A DNA stretch of 10,788 bases from 39-52-133 sp041488395 (lineage in GTDB: Bacteria > Pseudomonadota > Gammaproteobacteria > Burkholderiales > Gallionellaceae), in assembly GCA_041488395.1 (NCBI GenBank), contig JBGPPE010000097.1, forward strand, positions 1 through 10,788, given 5' to 3'. Shown one piece after another: positions 1 to 6,621 of the stretch. Each line of letters starts with the position of its first letter. Positions within the stretch are counted from its first letter, which is position 1. A program made the position numbers and the translations under genes. The notes under the pieces are model-generated. The model did no database searches and was not told where the DNA came from. It was given only the letters and a program-made list of their open reading frames with translations.

Positions 1-688
1 GACCATTGCGCCGGGTGAGATGATCGGCCTGGTTGGCCACAGTGGCTCCGGCAAGAGCACCCTGGTCAATTTGATCTGCCGCTTCTATGATGTGTCTGAA
101 GGCGCGATTCGTCTGGATGGCGTGGATATCCGCTCACTGCCCGTTTCCGAATATCGTCGCAATATCGGGTTGGTATTGCAAGAACCTTTCCTGTTCTTTG
201 GCACCATTGCCGACAATATTGCCTACGGCAAACCCGGCGCCACTCGTGCAGAAATTATCGCCGCAGCACGGGCTGCTCACGCACATGAGTTTATCCTGCG
301 CCTGCCGCATGGTTACGACTCGCTGGCCGGTGAACGCGGCCAATCCCTGTCGGGCGGTGAACGTCAGCGCATTTCCATTGCACGTGCGCTACTCATTAAC
401 CCGCGCATACTGATACTCGATGAAGCCACTTCATCGGTAGACTCGACCACGGAAAAAGAAATTCAGAAGGCGCTGGATAATCTGGTCAAGGGGCGCACCA
501 CCATCGCCATTGCACACCGCCTGTCGACCCTGCGCCGCGCTGATCGTCTGGTCGTGCTGGATCGCGGACAGATTGTCGAGGTCGGCAACCACGATGAACT
601 CATGGCCAAAGAGGGTGCTTATTATCAGCTTTACCAGGCCCAAGCACGCAATGTAGATGCGGATCTGGACGACAAGGAGTGGAACTAG
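1..688 (+). CDS. ABC exporter, ATP-binding (C-terminal) part, 5'-truncated by window edge
   Basis: This is the nucleotide-binding domain of an exporter-type ABC transporter; ATP hydrolysis here would drive transport by a membrane domain encoded to the left of the window. The reading frame is open from base 2 (T-I-A-P-G-E-M...), so the gene starts outside. Counting from the Met codon at base 20, I see Walker A GHSGSGKST (6-14), Q-loop Gln54 in LVLQEP, signature LSGGERQ (110-116), Walker B ILILDEA (130-136), D-loop SSVD and H-loop His166 in IAHRLST. All ATPase residues are intact. The stop (686-688) lies 2 nt before the next start, so the two genes are surely co-transcribed. A transporter paired with DUF1854 is known from cyanophycin gene clusters in betaproteobacteria; that link is family knowledge and the substrate is not shown here. 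Confidence 0.93.
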   Translation, partial: TIAPGEMIGLVGHSGSGKSTLVNLICRFYDVSEGAIRLDGVDIRSLPVSEYRRNIGLVLQEPFLFFGTIADNIAYGKPGATRAEIIAAARAAHAHEFILRLPHGYDSLAGERGQSLSGGERQRISIARALLINPRILILDEATSSVDSTTEKEIQKALDNLVKGRTTIAIAHRLSTLRRADRLVVLDRGQIVEVGNHDELMAKEGAYYQLYQAQARNVDADLDDKEWN

Positions 689-690
689 CC

Positions 691-1155
691 ATGCAGGATT
701 TTCAATTGCACCGTAGCCCTTTGGGGAAACTGGTATACACCGATCATGATGGCAGCACCTTTGAATCGGTCGTTCCAGTCAGAGCCTTTCCGATTTCAGC
801 ACCCACAGAAGGTATTGCTATCGTTACTGCGGATGGCCATGAACTGGTCTGGATCGAGCAACTGGGCACGCTGCCGGAAGCGACAAGAAATCTTCTGCAA
901 GAAGAGCTCGCAAGCCGCGAATTCATGCCGGAAATCAGCAGGCTGCACCATGTTTCCAGCTTTGCCACCCCATCCGCCTGGTCGGTAGATACCGACCGCG
1001 GCCGCACCACCTTTGTGCTCAAAGGCGAAGACGACATACGCCGTTTAAATGTGTCAACCCTGCTGATTGCCGACAGCAACGGGATTCATTTCCTGATACG
1101 GGATCTGCACAGTCTGGATACAACCAGCCGCAAGCTACTGGATCGTTTCCTTTAG
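691..1155 (+). CDS. DUF1854 family protein (cyanophycin-metabolism-associated type)
   Basis: A 154-aa soluble protein with no signal peptide or membrane segment. The motifs VVPVRAFPISAP, DGHELVWIEQL, SREFMPEI, SSFATPSAWSV, DRGRTTFVLKGEDDIRRL and SRKLLDRFL match my recollection of the DUF1854 family essentially end to end. Its biochemical function is unknown; the family is named for its place beside an ABC transporter in cyanophycin gene clusters. Start choice: a GTG at 679 is in frame, but it overlaps the AAGGAG ribosome-binding site at 674-679; the ATG at 691 sits 11 nt after that site and gives the protein its usual N-terminus (MQDFQLHRSPLGKLVYT). The gene follows the ABC gene by 2 nt. No cyanophycin synthetase or cyanophycinase is visible in the window, so the pathway assignment is inference. 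Confidence 0.88.
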   Translation: MQDFQLHRSPLGKLVYTDHDGSTFESVVPVRAFPISAPTEGIAIVTADGHELVWIEQLGTLPEATRNLLQEELASREFMPEISRLHHVSSFATPSAWSVDTDRGRTTFVLKGEDDIRRLNVSTLLIADSNGIHFLIRDLHSLDTTSRKLLDRFL

Positions 1156-1156
1156 A

Positions 1157-1186
1157 CAGAGAGACGTCAGTAGTGCTGTCTCTCTG
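1157..1186. terminator. Hairpin between convergent genes, candidate bidirectional terminator
   Basis: A perfect 9-bp inverted repeat, CAGAGAGAC (1157-1165) and GTCTCTCTG (1178-1186), flanks a 12-nt loop. It begins 2 nt after the DUF1854 stop and ends 14 nt before the thioredoxin stop on the other strand, which is where a shared terminator would be expected. There is no T-run on either side (GGGGG follows on the + strand), so it is not a canonical intrinsic terminator; it may instead act as a 3'-end stabiliser. Confidence 0.5.
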
Positions 1187-1199
1187 GGGGCGCAGCTTA

Positions 1200-1571
1200 T
1201 CAGGCCTGCGCAGACTGCTGAGCAGCGATTTGATTGTGCACTTCAGCCATATCCAGTTTCTGAGCCTGTTCAACCAGCTGCTCCAGGCCTGAGGCCGGCA
1301 GTGCGCCAGCTTCAGAGTAGATAATGACGTTCTCACGGAACACCATCAGGGTCGGAATGGAGCGGATGTTGAAATCTCTGGCAATTTCCTGCTCAACCTC
1401 TGTATTCACTTTGGCAAAGACTACACTCGGAAATTTTTCCGACATTTGTTCAAACACCGGACCAAAGGATTTGCACGGACCACACCATGGCGCCCAGAAA
1501 TCCACGATTACCATATCGTTACTGGTTACAACTTCCTCAAAATTGCCATGATTCAATTCAACTGTTGCCAT
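1200..1571 (-). CDS. trxA: Thioredoxin
   Basis: A 123-aa cytoplasmic thiol-disulfide oxidoreductase that reduces protein disulfides. The thioredoxin fold is clear: VIVDFWAPWCGPC with the active site WCGPC at residues 29-33, the buried Asp in VDFW, and the cis-proline loop SIPTLMVF (Pro73). It has a roughly 15-residue Ala/Gln-rich tail (AEVHNQIAAQQSAQA) beyond the usual 105-110 aa. Start choice: two ATGs lie 6 nt apart (1577 and 1571). The GGGAGA ribosome-binding site (1578-1583) abuts the first and is spaced 6 nt from the second, so I choose 1571. It follows the outer-membrane protein gene on the same strand by 91 nt and may be partly co-transcribed with it, though that gap is AT-rich and could hold its own promoter. 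The symbol is by family; the genome may carry other thioredoxins. Confidence 0.93.
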   Translation of the reverse strand: MATVELNHGNFEEVVTSNDMVIVDFWAPWCGPCKSFGPVFEQMSEKFPSVVFAKVNTEVEQEIARDFNIRSIPTLMVFRENVIIYSEAGALPASGLEQLVEQAQKLDMAEVHNQIAAQQSAQA

Positions 1572-1577
1572 TACCAT

Positions 1578-1583
1578 TCTCCC
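1578..1583 (-). promoter_or_regulatory. Ribosome-binding site deciding the thioredoxin start
   Basis: GGGAGA read on the minus strand. It directly touches the ATG at 1577, which is too close for initiation, and is 6 nt from the ATG at 1571, which favours the shorter protein beginning MATVEL. Confidence 0.65.
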
Positions 1584-1662
1584 AATTAAAATTTGTCTGC
1601 GCTCTGCGGATAAATATTTGCACATAATTAAATACGCGCTAATCCCGGCATTGCTGCCATGT

Positions 1663-3207
1663 TTACATCCGCCATTCCAGATAGGTATAGATGTAATTCG
1701 AGCCGCCATCGACATTGCCCAGCATTTGCGAAGTTCCGAAAATACCCGAACGGTGCGTCGCGCCAAAACCAAAATATGTCTCGCGCTGCGAGCGTATGCC
1801 GAACAGATCCCCCACACTCACGTCGATACTGGGATCAAGATAATTCAGTAGCTTGGATGTGTTACGGCCCCGTAACATCTGATCACGTGCTTCCACATAG
1901 GGAATGCTTTGCGCATAGGAAATACCGGCGCCAAAACCGATCCTTGTGCGCACGCGGTCACTCCAGGGGAAACCGTAATAATAGGCCTTCATATACGCAT
2001 TGAATTGCAGGAAATCAGGCTGTAAGCCCTGCTCGTTGTGATTCAAAACAGCGATGTAGCCCACAAAATCGAGTGGCCAGCCATTAAAGTTATCAAAAAA
2101 TGGCTTGCCCAGCTCCAGACCAGTCACGCTGGTATGGTCAACTGTATCCGTCGAGGTACAGCTTAGTGCCATGATGGGAGGGAGATTGCAGTCAGTTGCC
2201 TTGCCATACAGCACTTTGACGATCAGCGGTGAAGATGCCTCCATCGGCCGTTTCTCCGGCTCGAAGTCGTAGCCCAGGCCAACAAATCCACCAACTTGGG
2301 CACGAGTTTCCACAATGGGGCTGAAGCGAACTTCGTCCGTCCAGCGTGTAGTGTAAATTCCCCCCATCAGGCGCCAGTGTGGAGTTAAATCATAGCGCGC
2401 ATCGATGCCAAGTCGCGTATTGAGGCCTGCACCTGCCTGATAAGCAGGACGGGTAGCCGTTGCTTCATCAGCCCGCACGCCATAGTAATAGTCATTCAGT
2501 TTGGCATCTCGCACCGAGAATACGATATTGGGTGTCAGTATCAGTCCATCCCTGCGAATGTCATAGTTGAAGCCAACCTGAAATTCGCTACCCAGCGAAG
2601 TGCCGGAAACATCGCGCAGGTACTCTACAAAATAATTTCCCCATGGCTCTTTCCAGCGGTAACTGATGCCTGCATCCAGGCCCGGGCTACGTGCCGCCAT
2701 CCCGGCCAGGCTGGCTGGAATCACATCATATGGATAGCCTTCAAAACGATGTGCCAGAAACATGTCATAGCGTTGCGTTGGCTTGGGCTGAAACTTCATC
2801 CCGACTCGATAGGCCTGCAAGTAGAAGCGTTCGCCCTCATACAGATAAAGCGGCACCAGGTCATAACGGATTCCGCCCCCCTGATAGAGTGAGTCCTCGA
2901 AACGCAATGCCACACCCAGCCCGGCATCTCCGTTATTGCCAAGCACATCAGACAGCGGTTCCTTGGTTGGACCGAAACGCAGGGTGGAGTCCAGACCTAC
3001 TTCTGCAATTTGAATATGAGCGTTTGCCGGGCTCTCTTGACTGGGCGAGCCAGTGACTTGCCTTGGCTCACTTGCTCCAGTTACCCTCAAGGAAGCCTGC
3101 GATTCATAATTTATTTCAGTTGCGGCCATGGCTTGCTGGACGACAGCTACTATGCAGAGCCCAGCCAGCAGGCTGGGTAAAACTGAAAACCTCGCTTGTC
3201 CAGCCAT
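1663..3207 (-). CDS. Outer-membrane beta-barrel protein: MipA/OmpV-like half plus a second barrel-like half
   Basis: A 514-aa precursor. Residues 1-28 form a typical Sec signal peptide (MAGQARFSVL start, hydrophobic core, AMA before Ala29). A linker of about 40 residues follows. Residues ~70-315 alternate aromatic and glycine-rich strands and resemble the MipA/OmpV family (GLGVALRFEDSLYQGGGIRYD, GLGYDFEPEKRP). Residues ~325-514 form a second strand-rich region with two cysteines (340 and 350) that could form a loop disulfide, and a C-terminal HRSGIFG block. His485-x-Ser487 recalls the catalytic pair of the lipid A deacylase PagL, but this is only a motif resemblance. MipA/OmpV proteins are usually around 250 aa, so this is about twice that size. 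The last residue is Met, not the Phe/Tyr/Trp usual for barrels. Function unknown; scaffold, porin or lipid-modifying roles are all possible. The start is discussed separately. Confidence 0.8.
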   Translation of the reverse strand: MAGQARFSVLPSLLAGLCIVAVVQQAMAATEINYESQASLRVTGASEPRQVTGSPSQESPANAHIQIAEVGLDSTLRFGPTKEPLSDVLGNNGDAGLGVALRFEDSLYQGGGIRYDLVPLYLYEGERFYLQAYRVGMKFQPKPTQRYDMFLAHRFEGYPYDVIPASLAGMAARSPGLDAGISYRWKEPWGNYFVEYLRDVSGTSLGSEFQVGFNYDIRRDGLILTPNIVFSVRDAKLNDYYYGVRADEATATRPAYQAGAGLNTRLGIDARYDLTPHWRLMGGIYTTRWTDEVRFSPIVETRAQVGGFVGLGYDFEPEKRPMEASSPLIVKVLYGKATDCNLPPIMALSCTSTDTVDHTSVTGLELGKPFFDNFNGWPLDFVGYIAVLNHNEQGLQPDFLQFNAYMKAYYYGFPWSDRVRTRIGFGAGISYAQSIPYVEARDQMLRGRNTSKLLNYLDPSIDVSVGDLFGIRSQRETYFGFGATHRSGIFGTSQMLGNVDGGSNYIYTYLEWRM

Positions 3208-3553
3208 ATTTGTTCGGTCAGCCTGGTGCGGGACAGTTTTTATGATGGACGACAAATCGTAATGCAAAACCCTGCTCCTGTTGATATTGAGTAGGCACAC
3301 TGGCGAAGCACAGATTCAAACCCTGGGCGCAAGCCCTGGAGGCGAAACATGCACAATTGATTGAGTCCCCACGAACAGATGAGGAAGCCTGGTGCTAAAT
3401 AAGGCCGGCATTATATGCCAAATCGGCCATTATTTAATTTGCCATATAGCCTCACTACCCCACTCGACATCACAATGATTGCAACAGATATTATTCGCCG
3501 GCTATCCACGGCTCTGAGCGCTATTAAGAAAATCTATCCCATTGAAACCGGCG
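3208..3553. other. Gene-free stretch: leader region of the outer-membrane protein gene
   Basis: No convincing gene is present in these 346 bases. The part nearest the barrel gene holds a minus-strand AGGAGCAGGG ribosome-binding-like sequence (about 3268-3277) and a long potential 5' leader. At 3403-3428 there is a TATAAT box within nested inverted repeats. The remainder, up to the stop codon of the next minus-strand gene at 3554, is AT-rich without a clear terminator hairpin. An open frame from 3415 on the + strand reads into the antisense of the neighbouring gene, has no ribosome-binding site and resembles no family I know. Confidence 0.6.
3403..3428 (-). promoter_or_regulatory. Candidate -10 box within nested inverted repeats upstream of the outer-membrane protein gene
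   Basis: On the minus strand a perfect TATAAT lies at 3410-3415. It sits inside GGCAT-TAT-ATGCC (3407-3419), which is itself bracketed by GGCCG (3403-3407) and CGGCC (3424-3428). No good -35 match is seen 16-18 nt upstream, which would fit an activator- or repressor-controlled promoter. If used, it gives a leader of about 200 nt before the ATG at 3207. Binding of any regulator is inference. Confidence 0.4.
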
Positions 3554-4102
3554 TTAATCATATTCCGCGATGGATGATTGATCTTCATCACTCATCTTTA
3601 GTGCACGCCAGAACATGGCATTGGACAATTCGAGCTGTCTCATTCGATCAAACTCTTTTTTTCCGCTGTCGATTTGTTTGACCAGTTCACTAATTGGCAT
3701 ATCCCTGATGCCATCCAATACGGTCTCCAGCGTGTAACCAACCAGTCCACCTGTTCGCGCTTCAATCACAACGGTTTCCCCATTAGGTGAATTCAGAACA
3801 TATCCCTGCACACCCTGACACAAATACACTGCATCGCCCTCATGCACCTCCACCGTTGTACACAGCGCACGCCCCCTCACGCCATAACGATCGCGCTCTA
3901 CCGTCCAGACAAGCAAATGCAGAGGTTCATTATTAATCTCAAGATTTGTCGCCGCGCCTGTATCTAAAGAAGAAGGAACTATTTTGGTTTCTTTCTCCTC
4001 GATATTATCGGCTAGTTGTTGAGGCTCGATCTGCGCCCCCCTTTGCCTTCCCAACACACGCCGTATGACCGAACCAATGTTGAAGCGCAATAAATTTCTC
4101 AT
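3554..4102 (-). CDS. Hypothetical protein, 182 aa, family not recognised
   Basis: I do not recognise this protein. It has no signal peptide and no membrane-spanning segment. The N-terminus (residues 1-22) is basic and amphipathic (IGSVIRRVLGRQRG); residues 25-58 are polar and probably disordered; residues ~60-125 look like a compact beta-rich domain (LHLLVWTVERDRYGVRGRA, GDAVYLCQGVQGYVLNSPNG, TVVIEARTGG) with Cys81 and Cys95; residues 135-182 are helical and charged. Codon use resembles that of the neighbours, and a long intact frame with a candidate promoter upstream supports a real gene. It is divergent from the serine hydrolase gene, with 164 nt between the starts. The ribosome-binding site is weak (GAAAG some 9 nt before the ATG). 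No function is proposed. Confidence 0.72.
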   Translation of the reverse strand: MRNLLRFNIGSVIRRVLGRQRGAQIEPQQLADNIEEKETKIVPSSLDTGAATNLEINNEPLHLLVWTVERDRYGVRGRALCTTVEVHEGDAVYLCQGVQGYVLNSPNGETVVIEARTGGLVGYTLETVLDGIRDMPISELVKQIDSGKKEFDRMRQLELSNAMFWRALKMSDEDQSSIAEYD

Positions 4103-4132
4103 TCCATATACTTTCAGAAATACTCCAGGTTA

Positions 4133-4153
4133 ATTATAAAGCGGAATAATTCC
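4133..4153 (-). promoter_or_regulatory. Candidate promoter with internal palindrome, upstream of the 182-aa gene
   Basis: A perfect minus-strand TATAAT lies at 4133-4138, about 30 nt before the ATG at 4102. Just upstream, in the -10/-35 spacer, is the 11-bp palindrome GGAATAATTCC (4143-4153). The -35 region is poor. The palindrome is well placed for a repressor or activator site, but it is short enough to be chance. Confidence 0.42.
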
Positions 4154-4228
4154 TTCTGACATGTGGTTCATTTGCACCGGCCCCATTTCGCTGTTAGCAC
4201 CTGCGCTCCCCTTCCCCTGCACATTCTG

Positions 4229-4264
4229 TATACTTTTCATTCGGTAAGCTATGCTTTAGCTAAA
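4229..4264 (+). promoter_or_regulatory. Candidate -10 box and small palindrome before the hydrolase gene
   Basis: TATACT (4229-4234) matches the sigma-70 -10 consensus at five of six bases, and lies 32 nt before the ATG at 4267. No matching -35 is seen upstream. The perfect 10-bp palindrome TTTAGCTAAA (4255-4264) sits immediately before the ATG, where a ribosome-binding site would be expected, and none is found. Confidence 0.3.
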
Positions 4265-4266
4265 CT

Positions 4267-5205
4267 ATGCAACATGCTGTCAAACGAAATCTCATGAGCA
4301 AACACATCATTTTTGTACCCGGAAAGAATCCCAAGCCCAGATCCGTGCAGCACCGGAAACTGCTCTGGAGCACACTGGTTGAAGGGGTTCGCCGCGCAGA
4401 TAACGCTGCGGCAGAGACAATTCAGGCGCACGACATACACTTCCATCTCGTCAGCTGGAATTACATCTACTATCACAGGTACAAGGATATCACTCGCGAA
4501 ATCCCCTGGATTGACGCCCTGCTGCACAAGCACGGGCCCGACAAGCAGGATATTCGTGAAGCACATTCCTGGGATGTCCGATTTAGCCGCTTGATTCTGA
4601 ATTTGGCCGATCATGTGCCGGCATTGATACGCTTCTTGCCGACAGAAGCGCAGAGTACTGACAAGGAAATCAGGCGCTATTTTGACAACACGGATAACGT
4701 CGCCAGCGAGATACGCAAATTGCTCAAACACACCCTGCGTCCCCTGCTGGAAAAGCAGGAGCCGATTCTGCTGATCGGCCACAGCCTGGGCTCTGTCATT
4801 GCCTACGACAGTTTATGGGAGTTGACCCATCAGGAAGGTTTGCATGGCAAAGTGGATTTTCTGACGCTTGGCAGCCCGCTTGGGATGCACTACGTTCAAC
4901 ATCATCTGTTGGGAATGAATAGCAAAAACAAGAAGAGCTACCCAAATTTGATCAGTCACTGGATCAATGTCTCGGCCGAAGGGGACCTTGCAGCCCTGAA
5001 CCGCAATCTTCACGACAGTTTCAAAGCAATGCGTGAACAAGGGGTGGTTGAATCCATAGAGGACCACTGCCAGGGAATCTACAATTTTTTCCGCAGCAAT
5101 GAGGGACTGAACAGCCATCGTTCCTATGGCTATCTGGTGAACCCTGCGGTAGGCAACCTTATCGCCGAGTGGGCGAAGAGAAACAATACAGTGGAATCAT
5201 CTTAA
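4267..5205 (+). CDS. Alpha/beta-hydrolase-fold serine hydrolase, lipase/esterase-like
   Basis: A 312-aa protein without a signal peptide. An early strand followed by a glycine turn (HIIFVPGKNPKP, residues 13-24) and the nucleophile elbow LLIGHSLGSVIAYDSL (Ser173 in GHSLG) mark an alpha/beta hydrolase. LTLGSPLG (199-206) follows, as in lipase-like members. Plausible triad partners are Asp240 (NVSAEGDLAA) and His284 (LNSHRSYGYL); these are assigned from position and family pattern, not proven. Residues 85-150 look like a helical insert that could act as a lid. The substrate is unknown; an ester or lipid is likely. Start: ATG 4267 or ATG 4294 (MSKHIIFV); neither has a clear ribosome-binding site, and the second gives a start closer to the first core strand. 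The gene is transcribed alone, divergent from the 182-aa gene. Confidence 0.82.
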   Translation: MQHAVKRNLMSKHIIFVPGKNPKPRSVQHRKLLWSTLVEGVRRADNAAAETIQAHDIHFHLVSWNYIYYHRYKDITREIPWIDALLHKHGPDKQDIREAHSWDVRFSRLILNLADHVPALIRFLPTEAQSTDKEIRRYFDNTDNVASEIRKLLKHTLRPLLEKQEPILLIGHSLGSVIAYDSLWELTHQEGLHGKVDFLTLGSPLGMHYVQHHLLGMNSKNKKSYPNLISHWINVSAEGDLAALNRNLHDSFKAMREQGVVESIEDHCQGIYNFFRSNEGLNSHRSYGYLVNPAVGNLIAEWAKRNNTVESS

Positions 5206-5280
5206 ATGTAACATCTACTCAACACGAGTGCGGACTTTCTGCACGGTAAAGGCAGAGTTGCAATCTGGCCCATTTGATCC

Positions 5281-5406
5281 AGGAATGCCGGCTATCAAAT
5301 GGTCGCTGAGGGTATAGAAACTGAAGAGATGCTGCAGAAAGTCACTGCGGTTGGGTTCACTCATGTACAGGGCTTTTATCTGGGAAAACCGCAGCGACTG
5401 GCTTAA
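5281..5406 (+). pseudogene. Remnant of an EAL-domain (c-di-GMP phosphodiesterase) gene, 3' end only
   Basis: The + frame from 5281 to the TAA at 5404-5406 reads RNAGYQMVAEGIETEEML, then QKVTAVGFTHVQGFYLGKP and QRLA. This is the hallmark C-terminal end of EAL domains: VAEGIET carries the conserved Glu near the last catalytic strand, followed by the QG-[FY]-x-[FL]-[GS]-[KR]-P closing motif. Only about 41 codons remain, of a domain that normally spans about 240 aa. The same frame hits TGA at 5275-5277, and the bases between 5206 and 5275 show no convincing EAL sequence in any frame. The fragment therefore cannot make a working phosphodiesterase. The stop lies 6 nt from the LplT stop codon on the other strand, so a past deletion or rearrangement probably joined these ends. 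No insertion sequence is visible. Confidence 0.8.
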
Positions 5407-5412
5407 GCAGCT

Positions 5413-6621
5413 TTATGACTTTACCTGCCTGATCCTCACCCAGCTCAGCATACCGATCGCAAGCGTTACCAGCACACCAAACCCCGTCGCTGCAGCAACC
5501 GCAGAAAGACCTGCCCTGGTCATCAGAACGTAAATTCCCACCATCAGCATCATGCTGAAGTTTTCAAAAAAATTCTGCACTGCAATTGCATGACCAGAGC
5601 CCACAGTTTGATGGCCGCGTTCCTGCAACAAGGCATTCAGCGGTACCACATAAAAGCCGCCACAGGCGCCTATCAGCACCAGCATCACCACTGCGGCCGG
5701 CATGTTGGTAATATGGGCAAATACGACAATCAGCAAGCCAATCAGCAGACCTGCTGGCAAGGCTCGGTTGACCGTGTGCAGATGCACATAACGCGCGGCC
5801 GCGGCAGCCCCCATGGCGATGCCGATGGCCACCACTCCACTCAGATTGGCGGGGGTCTGGTTATCCATAATCAGCAGTGCAGCCGGAACCCACGCCACCA
5901 GCAGGAAACGCAGTGTGCTGCCGGTGCCCCAGAATACGCTGGTGCCGATCAGGGAAAAACGTGCATCCGGATTTTTCATCAGCGTGCGCAGTGAAATCCA
6001 GAAATCCTTGATCAGTGGCAAAAAAGCTAGATGCTCACCGGTGTGCGCCGCAGGCAGCTTGGGGATAAACAGGTTGGCCATCGCAGCCAGTAAATAACAT
6101 GCCGCCACGGCAGCCAGTGCTCCGCTGACCGACCAGTCAGCCAGCACGCCGCCCAATACGGCTCCCAGCAGGATGGCCACGATGGTCGACCCTTCCATCA
6201 GGCTGTTTGCCTTGACCAGTTTGTCCGCTCCCACCATCTCTCCCAGAATGCCGTATTTGGCCGGCGAATAGGCCGCCGCACCAATGCCCACCAGGTTATA
6301 GGCCAGCAAGGGATTCAGCCCGGCCAACATGGCCCCCGCCCCCAGAAACTTCATGGTGTTGGCGATCAGCATCGCCCTGCCCTTGGGAATAGCGTCGGCA
6401 AACGGGCCGACAAACGGTGCCAGAATAATGAAGGCAAAGGCAAACACCTCCTGCAGCACCGGCGTCAGCCAATCCGGCGCATGGTTCAGCTTCAGCAACG
6501 CAATGGCAGCAAACAGCAGCGCGTTATCTGCCATCGCGGACAGGAACTGCGCAATCATGACTGCCGACATGCCGCGTGAAAACAAAGCGTAATGTTGTGT
6601 TGCCTGATGCTGCTCACTCAT
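5413..6621 (-). CDS. lplT: Lysophospholipid transporter LplT
   Basis: A 402-aa MFS-type inner-membrane protein with about 12 hydrophobic segments. It matches E. coli LplT (about 397 aa) along its length: AQFLSAMADNALLFAAIALLK, APFVGPFADAIPKGR (motif A-like loop, residues 69-82), GAAAYSPAKYGILGE (114-128), KLVKANSLMEGSTI, RFSLIGTSVFWG, TLRFLLVAWVP, PLNALLQERG and AIAVQNFFEN. LplT flips lysophosphatidylethanolamine and related lysolipids inwards across the cytoplasmic membrane for re-acylation by Aas. It is the last gene of a three-gene operon; its ATG overlaps the upstream stop codon (ATGA, 4 nt) and has its own ribosome-binding site, AGGGG, 8 nt upstream inside the preceding gene. In E. coli the two genes are adjacent with lplT first; here it comes last, and another gene separates it from aas. 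Confidence 0.96.
   Translation of the reverse strand: MSEQHQATQHYALFSRGMSAVMIAQFLSAMADNALLFAAIALLKLNHAPDWLTPVLQEVFAFAFIILAPFVGPFADAIPKGRAMLIANTMKFLGAGAMLAGLNPLLAYNLVGIGAAAYSPAKYGILGEMVGADKLVKANSLMEGSTIVAILLGAVLGGVLADWSVSGALAAVAACYLLAAMANLFIPKLPAAHTGEHLAFLPLIKDFWISLRTLMKNPDARFSLIGTSVFWGTGSTLRFLLVAWVPAALLIMDNQTPANLSGVVAIGIAMGAAAAARYVHLHTVNRALPAGLLIGLLIVVFAHITNMPAAVVMLVLIGACGGFYVVPLNALLQERGHQTVGSGHAIAVQNFFENFSMMLMVGIYVLMTRAGLSAVAAATGFGVLVTLAIGMLSWVRIRQVKS

Noticed and set aside
3321..3340. GGGC-GCAA-GCCC mini-hairpin in the leader region
   Set aside because: The stem is only 4 bp and the GNRA loop exists only on the strand opposite to the likely transcript.
3415..3681. An 88-codon + strand frame between the outer-membrane protein and 182-aa genes
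   Set aside because: It has no ribosome-binding site, overlaps the 3' end of the 182-aa gene in antisense, and resembles nothing known.
5206..5280. Possible further EAL sequence in another frame (NLAH at 5262-5273, recalling the helix before the AEG motif)
   Set aside because: The spacing to the AEG motif is about 10 nt too long, only four residues match, and the flanking codons do not continue the domain, so I do not extend the remnant.
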